From the NCBI RefSeq assembly GCF_036346105.1, contig NZ_CP107811.1, forward strand, positions 3,662,501-3,726,500: a DNA stretch of 64,000 bases. Reading direction: 5' to 3'. Below are positions 33,277 through 41,390 of the stretch, one piece after another. Under the pieces are notes generated by a model. That model saw only the letters and a program-made list of their open reading frames with translations. It searched no databases and was not told the DNA's origin. Each line of letters opens with the position of its first letter. Within the stretch, counting starts at the first letter, position 1. This DNA comes from Streptomyces sp. NBC_00539. Lineage in GTDB: Bacteria; Actinomycetota; Actinomycetes; Streptomycetales; Streptomycetaceae. The translations under genes and the position numbers were made by a program.

Positions 33277-34812
33277 TCAGTGGTGCTGGGGCGAGCGTCC
33301 GAACAGCGAGCGGTACATCTTCGTGTAGAGCTCGGTGTTGTTCTGGCTCGCGGCGAACGCGCTGCCGTTCGGGCCGTAGGCGAAGATCGGCACGTCGGCG
33401 CCGGTGTGGTTGCCGGAGAGGTAGGTCAGCCACAGGCTGGCCTCGGGGCTGCCGTCCTTCACGCCCGGCGCGTCGTCCGGGGTGCGGAAGGTGGCCGGCG
33501 CGAAGTTCTTCACGTCACCCGAGCCCGCGCCGTTGACGATGCCGGTCGAGCGGGTGGTGTCCTTGGCGCCCGAAGCGGCGCGCGAAGGGGTGCTGTTGTT
33601 GGCCGGGTTGCCCGCGTCGGTGTTGGCCGGGGGCGCGACCGCTTCGGCGTTGGTGTAGGTGCCGTGCTCGATGATGTTGAAGCCGGCGCACTCGTGGTCG
33701 GCCGTGACGACCACCAGCGTGTGACCGTCCTTCTTCGCGAAGTCGTAGGCCGCCTTCACCGCGTCGTCGAACGCCTTGACCTCGCCGAGCGTCTGCGCGG
33801 CGTCGTTGGCGTGCGAGCGCTTGTCGATCTGGGCGCCCTCGATCTGGAGGAAGAAGCCCTTGCCCTTGCCGCGCTCCTGCTGCTTGCGGTCGGAGAGCAG
33901 CGCGATCGACTTGCGGGCCATGTCGGCCAGCGTCGGCTCCTGCTTCTGCGGGGCGTCGGCGGGCAGACCGGCCTTGGCCTGCTCGACGGTCAGGTTGCCG
34001 CGGTTGAACAGGCCGATGACCTTCTTGCCCTTGGCCTGGTCGAGGTCGGCCTTGGTGGCGACCTTCTGGCTGGCGGCGGTCTGGGCGGGCAGCGCGCCGT
34101 CGCCGAAGCTGCCGAGCACCTGGTAGCCCTGGGCCTGGAGGGCCTTCTGGTCGTCCGGCTCGAAGCGGGCGAGACCGCCGCCGAAGATGACGTCGGCGGT
34201 GCCGTTGCGGGCGATCTGCTCGGCGATCGGCGTGATCAGCGTCTTGTCGGCGGGGGCGGCCTCGTACGTACCGTCCTCCTTCTTGGGGAGGCAGGCGGCG
34301 TCGGAGTAGACCGGGCCCTGGCAGCCGCGCAGCAGCGCGTGGCTGAACTCCGCCGCCGGGGTGGCGTCGGTGATCTCGGCGGTGGAGACGTTGCCCGTGG
34401 CGAAGCCGGCCGCCTTGGCCTGCTCCATCAGCGTGGCGACCTTCTTCTCGTACGAGTCCACGCCGATCGCGGCGTTGTACGTCTTGACGCCCGAGGACCA
34501 GGCGGTGGCGGAGCTGGCCGAGTCGGTGACGAGGGAGGGCTTGGCGGTGCCCTTCTCGACGGCGTAGGTGGCGACGGCTCCCGTGAAGGGGAGGGTCTCC
34601 ATGGTGAGCTTCCCGCCGGCGCCGTAGAACCGGTCGCGGGCGGCCGTGACGTGCGTACGGCCCATTCCGTCACCGAGGAGGTAGATGACGTTCCGGATTT
34701 CCTTGTCGTGGTCGCTGTTCTGCGGCGCGGAGTTGGCGGCGCCCGCCGTCCCGGCGGCCACTGCACCCGCAAGGGCCAGAACGGTCAACGTCTTCACAGG
34801 TCTGCGGCGCAT
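33277..34812 (-). CDS. Secreted alkaline phosphatase (PhoA type)
   Basis: 511 residues from the ATG at 34812. Signal peptide with an Arg-rich start (MRRRPVKTL) and cleavage near ANSA (about 28); it could use Sec or Tat. The alkaline-phosphatase core is complete: a metal site in YLLGDGMGRTH (about 44-54), the nucleophile S98 in TDSASSATAW, QIEGAQIDKRSHAND (about 340-355) and VTADHECAGF (about 395). It releases phosphate from organic esters outside the cell. Streptomyces alkaline phosphatase genes are usually under PhoP control, and 11-bp-phased GTTC repeats lie in the upstream region. A dedicated terminator follows. Confidence 0.94.
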   Translation of the reverse strand: MRRRPVKTLTVLALAGAVAAGTAGAANSAPQNSDHDKEIRNVIYLLGDGMGRTHVTAARDRFYGAGGKLTMETLPFTGAVATYAVEKGTAKPSLVTDSASSATAWSSGVKTYNAAIGVDSYEKKVATLMEQAKAAGFATGNVSTAEITDATPAAEFSHALLRGCQGPVYSDAACLPKKEDGTYEAAPADKTLITPIAEQIARNGTADVIFGGGLARFEPDDQKALQAQGYQVLGSFGDGALPAQTAASQKVATKADLDQAKGKKVIGLFNRGNLTVEQAKAGLPADAPQKQEPTLADMARKSIALLSDRKQQERGKGKGFFLQIEGAQIDKRSHANDAAQTLGEVKAFDDAVKAAYDFAKKDGHTLVVVTADHECAGFNIIEHGTYTNAEAVAPPANTDAGNPANNSTPSRAASGAKDTTRSTGIVNGAGSGDVKNFAPATFRTPDDAPGVKDGSPEASLWLTYLSGNHTGADVPIFAYGPNGSAFAASQNNTELYTKMYRSLFGRSPQHH

Positions 34813-34868
34813 CTGCTGGGGGATCCCCTCGAAAGGACTACTCGGTCCCTCCGAAGCTATGAGCGCCA

Positions 34869-34908
34869 CATGAACGGCCCCTGTTCAACGCGTAACCACC
34901 ACTCGAAC
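34869..34908 (-). promoter_or_regulatory. Candidate PHO box
   Basis: Minus-strand heptamers at exact 11-bp steps: GTTCGAG, GGTTACG, GAACAGG, GTTCATG, compared with the PhoP direct-repeat consensus GTTCACC. The outer two match best. The array is 57-96 bases upstream of the alkaline phosphatase start. Confidence 0.5.
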
Positions 34909-34948
34909 GCAGCACAGCGCACCCCCACCCGGCGGCAAGGTGCGCGTC

Positions 34949-35863
34949 CTACGCGTCGACCTCCGCCATGAATTCCAGCATCCGGGCGTTGACCACCTGG
35001 GGATGGTCGATCTGCGGTCCGTGACCCGTCGCGGCGATGATCTCGGCGCGGGCCCCGGGGATCAGACGCGGTACGCGCTCCAGCTGCCGCCGCGGGTGCA
35101 CGAGCAGGCTCCGCTTGCCCATGACCAGGAAGAACGGTGTCCGGATCGAGCCCAGTTCGGCGTCGGACAGCGGCAGCGGGGCCGGGCGGCGTATGCGGAA
35201 GGCGCGCGCGCCGGCGTGGATCCACTTACGCAGCTCGGGATCGACGATGACGGGCTGTTCCAGCCAGGCGGCGAGCCGCGGACGCAGTGCTTTGGGCGCG
35301 AAGCTGGCGAAGAGGCTCACGAAGACCCAGGCGAAGAAGCGCAGGCCGACCTTCTCCAGGCCGCCCGGGTCGAGGGCGGTGACCGAGGCGAGCCGTCCGG
35401 GCCGCAGGTGCGCCTGGTTGATGACGAGCCAGCCGCCGTAGGAGGAGCCGACGAGGTGGACCCGGTCGAGGCCGAGGGCGTCGAGGGCCTCGTCCATCCA
35501 CTGGGCGGCGCGCTCGGGTTGCCACATGGGTTCGCGCTGGACGCTGCGCCCGGCATCGCCGGGGGTGTCGAGCGCGTAGACGGGCCGTTCGGCGCTGAGC
35601 GCGGGCGTGTTGGGGTACCACATCGCCGAGCAGTAGCCCGCGCCGTGGATCAGGACGATCGGAGTGCGGGACTCGCCGGCCGGGTCCGTGGGGCCGTACC
35701 GGTAGACGTGCGTGGTGCCGAAGCTCGTCTCGACGTCCGTCTCGGAGCGGGCGGGAGCTCCCTTCGCGTAGACGGTTTCGCAGGCGGCGAAGTACCGGTC
35801 GCGCAGCTCGTCGTTGACGTAGCGGCCGACGTCGCGGCGCACGCGGGTCGTGTTCTGGGGCAC
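34949..35863 (-). CDS. Alpha/beta-fold hydrolase
   Basis: 304 residues from the GTG at 35863, which has GGAGG 7 bases upstream. Canonical alpha/beta-hydrolase: an oxyanion HGAGYCSAMWYPN (about 73-85), the nucleophile S141 in LVGSSYGGWLV, and the final His in AATGHGPQIDHP (about 280). The closest recognisable theme is the esterase/epoxide-hydrolase-like group; the substrate is unknown. The gene is divergent from a TetR regulator gene, and two tandem operator-like repeats lie between them, so the TetR protein probably controls this gene. Confidence 0.88.
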   Translation of the reverse strand: MPQNTTRVRRDVGRYVNDELRDRYFAACETVYAKGAPARSETDVETSFGTTHVYRYGPTDPAGESRTPIVLIHGAGYCSAMWYPNTPALSAERPVYALDTPGDAGRSVQREPMWQPERAAQWMDEALDALGLDRVHLVGSSYGGWLVINQAHLRPGRLASVTALDPGGLEKVGLRFFAWVFVSLFASFAPKALRPRLAAWLEQPVIVDPELRKWIHAGARAFRIRRPAPLPLSDAELGSIRTPFFLVMGKRSLLVHPRRQLERVPRLIPGARAEIIAATGHGPQIDHPQVVNARMLEFMAEVDA

Positions 35864-35894
35864 GGGGCACCTCCGAGGAAGATCCGTTCTTCGT

Positions 35895-35936
35895 GGTACG
35901 ACCGTATCATGATGTTGGTACGGCGGTATCATGAAA
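35895..35936. promoter_or_regulatory. Tandem operator repeats in hydrolase/TetR divergent region
   Basis: Two 20-bp direct repeats, GGTACGACCGTATCATGATG and GGTACGGCGGTATCATGAAA, with a 22-bp period. Each contains a TAC-N4-GTA dyad and a TATCATGA word. Between here and the TetR start (35940-36055) there are short GC-rich simple repeats and no gene. Confidence 0.65.
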
Positions 35937-36061
35937 ATGGCCCGACAGCGGCGGCCCCGACAGCGGCGGACCCGGCACATGACGGGCCCGGTACATGAGG
36001 GGACCGAAACGACGGGCCTCGAAGCGACGGCCCCGGAAACGACGGACAGAGAGCCGAACAC

Positions 36062-36685
36062 ATGCCCAAACGCGTGGACCACGAGGAACGGCGCACCCAG
36101 ATCGCCGAGGCGCTCATCCAGGTCGCGGGGCGGCGCGGGCTGCACGCCGTCGGCATGCGCGACGTGGCCGCCGAAGCCGGCGTGTCACTCCGGCTCGTGC
36201 AGTACTACTTCGAGACCAAGGAGAAGCTGCTCTTCTACGGGCTGCAGCACCTGACCGACCGCTTCACCGCCCGCGTGGGCGCCCGCCTGCGGGCCGCCGG
36301 TCCCGACCCGGGGCCGCGCGCGACCATCGAGGCGCTGCTCCTGGCCTCCTTGCCGACCGACGAGGAGAGCCGGACCTTCCACCTCCTCTACAGCTCCTAC
36401 TCGATCCTGTCGGTGACCGACGAGGCGCTGGCCGCCCAGCCCTTCATCGACGGTCCCGACGCCGCGGAGAACGCCCTGACCGGCCTGCTGGAGCGGGCCC
36501 GGGCCGAGGGCCTGGCCGATCCGGCCACCGACGCCCGCACGGAGGCGGTCAGCCTGCTGGCGATGACGGCGACGATGGGCACCAGCATCCTGGTGGGCCA
36601 GCGCACCCCGCAGTCCGCCCTCGCGGTCCTCGACCACCACCTGGACCGCATCTTCCGGCCCGCCCCCCGGCCGTCGGCCCCGTGA
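36062..36685 (+). CDS. TetR-family transcriptional regulator
   Basis: 207 residues. N-terminal TetR helix-turn-helix: RRTQIAEALIQVAGRRG, then MRDVAAEAGVSLRLVQYYFETKEKLL (about 10-58). The C-terminal ligand domain is AefR/BetI-like with a segment MTATMGTSILVGQRTPQ near 165-180. It is divergently arranged with the alpha/beta hydrolase gene, so a local effector-responsive repressor is the simplest reading. The ribosome site is not strong. Confidence 0.9.
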   Translation: MPKRVDHEERRTQIAEALIQVAGRRGLHAVGMRDVAAEAGVSLRLVQYYFETKEKLLFYGLQHLTDRFTARVGARLRAAGPDPGPRATIEALLLASLPTDEESRTFHLLYSSYSILSVTDEALAAQPFIDGPDAAENALTGLLERARAEGLADPATDARTEAVSLLAMTATMGTSILVGQRTPQSALAVLDHHLDRIFRPAPRPSAP

Positions 36686-36764
36686 ACGGCCCGGCGGGTC
36701 GCCGTGGTCACCGGCGCCGCCGGCCCCGCCCTCGTCGACGCCGGGGTCGGTACACCCGGGCCGT

Positions 36765-37775
36765 CTAGATCCAGCCGTGGTCGCGGGCCAGCAGCGCGGC
36801 CTGGAAGCGGTTCGTCGCCCCCAGGCGCTGCATCAGGTCCGCCACGTACTTGCGGTAGGTGCGGACGGAGACGCCGACCTCGCGGGCCCCGCTCTCGTCC
36901 TTCTCCGCCTGGTACATCGTGGTCAGCACCTTGCGTTCGATGTCGGTGAGCGCGGCGCCCGTACCCTGGCGGGCCGCGACCGCCTCGCGCAGGTCGACCG
37001 AGTCCGACCACATCCGCTCGAACAGCGAGACCAGGTTGGCCACCAGTCCCGGTTGCCGGATCACCAGGGCCCCCAGGCGTGGGTTCTGCGGGTCGATCGG
37101 GGTCAGCGCGGCGGCCCGGTCGAAGACGAGCATCCGCTCCAGCGGCTTGTCCGAGATCCGGATCTCGGCCCCCATCGCCGAGATCTCCTGGAGGTAGGCG
37201 AGGGTCGGGCCGTCCTCCACCGCCTCCGTGCGCATGATCGTGCGCATCTGTATGCCGCGCCGCAGGATGCGGGCGTCCAGCGGCCGGGACGCCTCGATGC
37301 TGGCCGCGCTGAGCGCGCCGTGCGGCTGGGTGGTCAGCCCCTCCTGCCGGGTGAAGAACGTCAACTCGTCGATCACCGCCCGGACGTTGGGGGTCCCCTC
37401 CACCCGTTCGATGGCCGGCCGCTCCGACATCTGCTCGGCCACCGGACGCACCGCGTGGCGCTCCGCGAGCAGCGACTCGACTACCCGCTGCTCGGCGGCC
37501 ACCCGCTGCAGCTCCTCGCGCAGTTCGCGCAGCCTCAGATCGATCAGCCGCTGCACGGCGATCGCGGGCGGAGCGGGCCGGATGCAACCGTTATCGGCCA
37601 ACGCCGTCAGTTCCACCGACTCCAGCCGTGCCAGCCACTCCTCCACATCGGGCAGCGGCCGGCCGAGCTGGTCGGACAGGTCGGCGGGCGTGGCCTCGGA
37701 CAGGCGGAGCAGGCATCTGTACAGGTCCTCGTCCTCGGCCGTCATCCCCAGGTGCGTGAGGCTTCCTGCTCGCAT
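36765..37775 (-). CDS. LuxR/TrmB-type transcriptional regulator beside the RiPP cluster
   Basis: 336 residues; ATG with AAGGGGA 5-6 bases upstream. An N-terminal TrmB-like winged helix (about 15-75: DEDLYRCLLRLSEATPADLSDQLGRP), a central phospholipase-D-like or ligand domain (about 115-260) and a C-terminal LuxR-type HTH (about 275-336: LTDIERKVLTTMYQAEKDESGAREVG and RLGATNRFQAALLARD). Regulators of this build often lie at the edge of RiPP and other peptide clusters in Streptomyces. It is divergent from the secreted protein and oxidoreductase genes and probably controls the daptide-type cluster. Confidence 0.85.
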   Translation of the reverse strand: MRAGSLTHLGMTAEDEDLYRCLLRLSEATPADLSDQLGRPLPDVEEWLARLESVELTALADNGCIRPAPPAIAVQRLIDLRLRELREELQRVAAEQRVVESLLAERHAVRPVAEQMSERPAIERVEGTPNVRAVIDELTFFTRQEGLTTQPHGALSAASIEASRPLDARILRRGIQMRTIMRTEAVEDGPTLAYLQEISAMGAEIRISDKPLERMLVFDRAAALTPIDPQNPRLGALVIRQPGLVANLVSLFERMWSDSVDLREAVAARQGTGAALTDIERKVLTTMYQAEKDESGAREVGVSVRTYRKYVADLMQRLGATNRFQAALLARDHGWI

Positions 37776-38013
37776 GGTTCCCCTTACATGGTGGTGCCCC
37801 GTGTGGTCAGCACGGTGTTGTGATCATACGAATCCAGACACCTGCTGACGAACAACGCCGCGCGCCGGTGTGAGGCGCCCGGAGCGGTGGCCGTGCAACT
37901 TGCTGCACGACAGGACGCAGGAAGCTGCGCCCGTTTTGCCTCGAACGGGAACCGTCCGGTCGGCAGTCTTCTCCTTGTCGGAACAACGGCGATCCACACA
38001 GGGGGAAAAGCAC

Positions 38014-38316
38014 ATGGGGAACACCTTCACCCGGCGGGCACGAATCGTTTCTGCCGCCGCGGGGTTCACGGTCGCGGCCGGTCTCACCTTCGGCGGCCCG
38101 TTCATCCACCCGCCCGTCCAGGACACGCCGGCGGCCTCCGCCTCGGCGGCGGACCGGGCGCGCTGCGTGCTCTCCCTCGTGGACTTCGTGGAAGGCGACT
38201 GCACCGACGTGTTCAAGCCGGCCGGGCGGCCGGACGCGGTCCCGGGCCCCGGCGGCCACGGCAAGCAGGACAAGGAGCCGGTCGTCGACCGGCGCGAGAC
38301 CTTCGACTGGATCTGA
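38014..38316 (+). CDS. Small secreted protein at start of RiPP cluster
   Basis: 100 residues from the ATG at 38014, with AGGGGGA 7-8 bases upstream. Signal peptide: TRRAR followed by IVSAAAGFTVAAGLTFGG, with cleavage near residue 30. The mature part is short, with two cysteines (ARCVLSLVDFVEGDCTDVF) that may form a disulfide, and an acidic/basic tail. No family is recognised. It is 35 bp upstream of the LLM oxidoreductase gene and probably co-transcribed. It could be an immunity or surface factor for the cluster, but that is a guess. Confidence 0.75.
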   Translation: MGNTFTRRARIVSAAAGFTVAAGLTFGGPFIHPPVQDTPAASASAADRARCVLSLVDFVEGDCTDVFKPAGRPDAVPGPGGHGKQDKEPVVDRRETFDWI

Positions 38317-38351
38317 GCGACGTACGAGGAAGGAAAGGGGAGCACGCCGTC

Positions 38352-39311
38352 ATGACCGCCTACTCGGTCCTCATACCGTTCCTGCCGCGCCGGCCGGAAC
38401 AAGTCCTCCCCTACGCCGCCCTCGTGCACTGGACCCACGCCCAGCGGCTCTGGCAGGGACAGTCCCTGATGGTGGAACCCCACCACGGCTTCGTCCACGC
38501 GGCGGGTGCGGGCTTCCGGGTCCCGACCGGGCTGGGGGTGACGCTGATGCCACTGCGCCACCCCTACGAGGCCGCCCTCCAGGCCCGCTCACTGGCCCTG
38601 GCCACCGGGCAGCCGGTGGTCGCCGGCTTCGGGCCCGGAGCCCCGTCGCTCCAGCAGGGGCTGCTCGGAGCCCCGTACCGCAGCCCGCTCACCGCGGCCC
38701 GCGAGTACCTGACGGCCGTACGGGGCCTGCTGGCCGGTGAGACCGTCCGGATGGCGGGGGAGTACGTCTCCTGCGACGCGGCGCTCGTGCCGTTCCCCTC
38801 CCCCGCGGTGGAGCTGGGACTCGGCGTGCTGCGGCCGGCGATGGCCCGGCTCGCCGGTGAGGTCGCCGACGTGGCGATCACCTGGCTGACACCGGCCGCG
38901 TACCTGCGGGACACCGTGCTGCCGGCGCTGCGCGAAGGCGCGGCGAAGGCCGGCCGGCCCGTGCCCCGGCTGACGGCGATGGTGCCGCTGGCGCTGAGCC
39001 GTACCGGCCGGGCGCCGGCCGAGGTCGCGCTCGCCAGCAACGCCGTGCACCTGGGACTGCCGCACTACACCGACATGCTGCGCAGGTCCGGCATCGAGAT
39101 CACCGGCACGGACCGGGAAGCGGACGCCCGGGCGCTGGTCGAGGGCCGCGGGTTCCTCAGCGGCGACCTCGCCGAACTCGTGGCGCAGCTGCGGGAGTAC
39201 GAGGACGCGGGCGTCGACGAGATCGTCCTCAACGTCACCGGTGTGGCCACTCTCCACGGCCCGCAGGCGGCCACGGACGAACTCAAGACCGTCCTGGCCG
39301 CTCTGGCCTAG
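38352..39311 (+). CDS. LLM-class flavin-dependent oxidoreductase
   Basis: 319 residues. Luciferase-like TIM barrel: LPYAALVHWTHAQRLWQGQSLMV near 18-40, TGLGVTLMPLRHPYEAALQARSLA near 59-82, VVAGFGPGAPSLQQGL near 89-104, and a C-terminal DAGVDEIVLNVTG near 290. It is shorter than many F420-dependent members. It probably uses FMN or F420 to oxidise or reduce a small group. It precedes the daptide-type modification genes in the same direction, separated by an 8-bp microsatellite. Whether it acts on the peptide (for example redox tailoring of the C-terminal ketone) or is incidental cannot be decided. Confidence 0.87.
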   Translation: MTAYSVLIPFLPRRPEQVLPYAALVHWTHAQRLWQGQSLMVEPHHGFVHAAGAGFRVPTGLGVTLMPLRHPYEAALQARSLALATGQPVVAGFGPGAPSLQQGLLGAPYRSPLTAAREYLTAVRGLLAGETVRMAGEYVSCDAALVPFPSPAVELGLGVLRPAMARLAGEVADVAITWLTPAAYLRDTVLPALREGAAKAGRPVPRLTAMVPLALSRTGRAPAEVALASNAVHLGLPHYTDMLRRSGIEITGTDREADARALVEGRGFLSGDLAELVAQLREYEDAGVDEIVLNVTGVATLHGPQAATDELKTVLAALA

Positions 39312-39312
39312 G

Positions 39313-39360
39313 GCTACTGCGCTACTTCGCTACTTCGCTACTTCGCTACTTCGCTACTTC
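39313..39360. repeat. 8-bp microsatellite GCTACTTC
   Basis: Five exact copies of GCTACTTC (39321-39360) preceded by one variant GCTACTGC (39313-39320), in the leader between the oxidoreductase stop and the recognition-protein gene. It is a candidate for slippage. Confidence 0.95.
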
Positions 39361-39438
39361 GCTTCAACGCGCGCGGCGCGCCGGGCACGTTCGGCGCGCT
39401 CGTCGCGCTCATCGAAATCTTACGAACAAGGGGGAGTC

Positions 39439-40488
39439 ATGGCGGGAATCAAACGGCATCTGATGCTCTGGGGCACGGGAAGGCCCGTCGCGGACCATTT
39501 CGCGGCGGGAGCCGCGACGGTCGTCCTGGAGAACCCGGCCCACCTCCCCGCCCTGCTCGGCTCGGACCTCGTCGGCCCGCGCTCCGTGGTGTTCGTACCC
39601 GGTCACGTGGACGGTACGGACGCCCCCGCCACGGACGGCCCCGCGGGTCCCCTCGTCGTCGGCTACGAGGGTTCGCTGAGCGAGCCCGGCGCCGAATGCT
39701 CCCTCGGCTCCGACTTCTACCTCCAGATCCAGAACTACGGCGTCAGCGCCTACATGTCGGTCGTCGGCCCCACGCTGATCCGCGTCGCCGACGCGATGGA
39801 CCTCGACGCCTACCTCGCCGACGCCGACCAGGCCCGGCAGACGGGTCTCTTCCCCGAGTTCCTCACCAACCCCGTCATCCAGCTCGCCGACCTGCCGGCC
39901 CTCGGCGCGGCCACGGCCGGCGACGGACCGCGCCGCCGGCTCCACGCCGACCAGGACGGCGTCCTGTCCACCGCACCGGGCGGCCCCCGCCTCGGCGTGC
40001 TCGGCGAGGACGCGCTGGAGCGACTGGAGTCGCGGTGGGCGGCGCAGGACTGCGCCGGACGGGGCCCGGCAGCGGAGCGCCCCTGGCTGGGGCGCTACCT
40101 CGCCGCGGTCGACGCGGTCCGCGACCTGCGGGCCCGCGGTGTGGCCGACGTGAAGGTCTCCGGATTCGGCGGCCGGCTGGGCGCCGCCGCGGCCTCCCCG
40201 GCCGCCGACGCCGCCGCGGACGCCACCGACGCGCTCCTGCCGCTGCTGCTGTGGTCCGGGGAGACGGTCTACCTCCACGACCCCGTGGCCGGACGCAGCT
40301 TCCGGCTCGACCCCGTCGCCGGGGCACTCGCGGAGGCGCTCCTGGTGTCCGGTTCCGTGGCCGCGGCCTGCGCGCACGCCGACCGGGACGCACTGGAGCG
40401 CGTCGCCGCCTACTTTGCGGACGCCGGGATCGCGCTCTGCCCGGCCGAGGTGTCGCCGGCGCGCGAGCTCGTGACGGCGGGGAGCTGA
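39439..40488 (+). CDS. mpaB: Daptide-type RiPP recognition protein
   Basis: 349 residues; ATG with GGGGGAG 3-9 bases upstream. It matches what I know of the daptide recognition protein family by its N-terminal block IKRHLMLWGTGRPVADHF, the AATVVLENPAHLPALLGSDLVGP-type strand-turn and its constant place before methyltransferase, aminotransferase and dehydrogenase genes. The C-terminal half (about 270-345) looks like a peptide-binding wHTH/PqqD-like RRE: YLHDPVAGRSFRLDPVAGALAEALLVSG. It would bind the precursor leader and present the C-terminal Thr to the modifying enzymes. Assignment rests on context as much as on sequence. Confidence 0.8.
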   Translation: MAGIKRHLMLWGTGRPVADHFAAGAATVVLENPAHLPALLGSDLVGPRSVVFVPGHVDGTDAPATDGPAGPLVVGYEGSLSEPGAECSLGSDFYLQIQNYGVSAYMSVVGPTLIRVADAMDLDAYLADADQARQTGLFPEFLTNPVIQLADLPALGAATAGDGPRRRLHADQDGVLSTAPGGPRLGVLGEDALERLESRWAAQDCAGRGPAAERPWLGRYLAAVDAVRDLRARGVADVKVSGFGGRLGAAAASPAADAAADATDALLPLLLWSGETVYLHDPVAGRSFRLDPVAGALAEALLVSGSVAAACAHADRDALERVAAYFADAGIALCPAEVSPARELVTAGS

Positions 40489-40493
40489 CGGCC

Positions 40494-41390
40494 ATGACGA
40501 CGACGCTGACGACTCCGGCCCCGCCGGTGGACCCCGCCGTCCCCGGAGACCGGGTCCCCGACCCCGCCGTCCCCGGAGACCGGGTCCCCGACCCCGCCGC
40601 CGTCCCCGGACGGGCCGGCGAGCTGCTGGCCTCGCTTGGGGAGCGCGCGGTCCTGTGCGACCTGTACGACGCGGTGGGCGCCTCGGTGTACCACGACCTC
40701 GCGGGCACCGGCACCCACGAGGTGCGCGAGCTGCTCGGCCTGGTCCGCCGCGTCCCGGGCCGGGTCCTCGACCTGGCGGCGGGCTCCGGACGCCTGACGC
40801 TGCCGCTCCTGGCACTGGGCCGCGAGGTCACCGCTCTGGAACTCTCGCCCCACATGCTGGAGTTGCTAGCGCAGCGACTGGAGCAGGCGCCGCCCGCGCT
40901 GCGGGAGCGCTGCCTGCCCGTCCGGGCCGACATGAGCGACTTCGCGCTCGGCGGGCAGTTCGCCGTGATCGTGCTGGGCACCACCACGATCTCGCTGCTC
41001 GACGCCGAGGGCCGGGTGGGCCTGTACCGGTCGGTGCGCGAACACCTGGCGCCCGGCGGCCGGTTCCTGCTGTCGACGGTCGACATGAGCGCCGCCGGCA
41101 CCGGTCCGGACGAGGTCGACATGGAGATCGTGACCGACAGCGGACGCGCCTACCGCCTCTTCGAACACTGGACGCCCGACTCCGGCAGCCGCACCGTCAC
41201 CCTCTTCCCGGCCGTGATCGGCGAGGACGGACCGGTCGAGGTCTGCACCACCACCATCGGCGTGCTGCCCGCCGGACTCCTGGAGGCCGAACTGGCCGCC
41301 GCGGGGTTCTCGGTCCTGTCCCGCCATCCGCTGCCCGCCGTCGGCGAGCGCCACCACGACGTACTGCTGGAAACGGAGGTGACCCGGTGA
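40494..41390 (+). CDS. mpaM: Daptide-type RiPP N-methyltransferase
   Basis: 298 residues. Class I SAM-dependent methyltransferase: motif I RVLDLAAGSGRLTLPLLALG (about 83-102), an acidic ALELS after it, RADMSDFALG (about 143), and HLAPGGRFLLSTVDMS (about 183). In daptide biosynthesis this enzyme dimethylates the amine formed at the modified C-terminus. The N-terminus holds a tandem peptide repeat DPAVPGDRVP from a perfect 30-bp DNA duplication, which is probably disordered. It starts 5 bp after the recognition-protein stop and overlaps the aminotransferase start as GTGA. Confidence 0.88.
   Translation: MTTTLTTPAPPVDPAVPGDRVPDPAVPGDRVPDPAAVPGRAGELLASLGERAVLCDLYDAVGASVYHDLAGTGTHEVRELLGLVRRVPGRVLDLAAGSGRLTLPLLALGREVTALELSPHMLELLAQRLEQAPPALRERCLPVRADMSDFALGGQFAVIVLGTTTISLLDAEGRVGLYRSVREHLAPGGRFLLSTVDMSAAGTGPDEVDMEIVTDSGRAYRLFEHWTPDSGSRTVTLFPAVIGEDGPVEVCTTTIGVLPAGLLEAELAAAGFSVLSRHPLPAVGERHHDVLLETEVTR

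Noticed and set aside
37806-37849. GTCAGCA/TGCTGAC inverted repeat in the regulator-secreted protein divergent gap
   Set aside because: The 7-bp arms are separated by 30 bp, which is too far for a typical single operator; chance is likely in GC-rich DNA.
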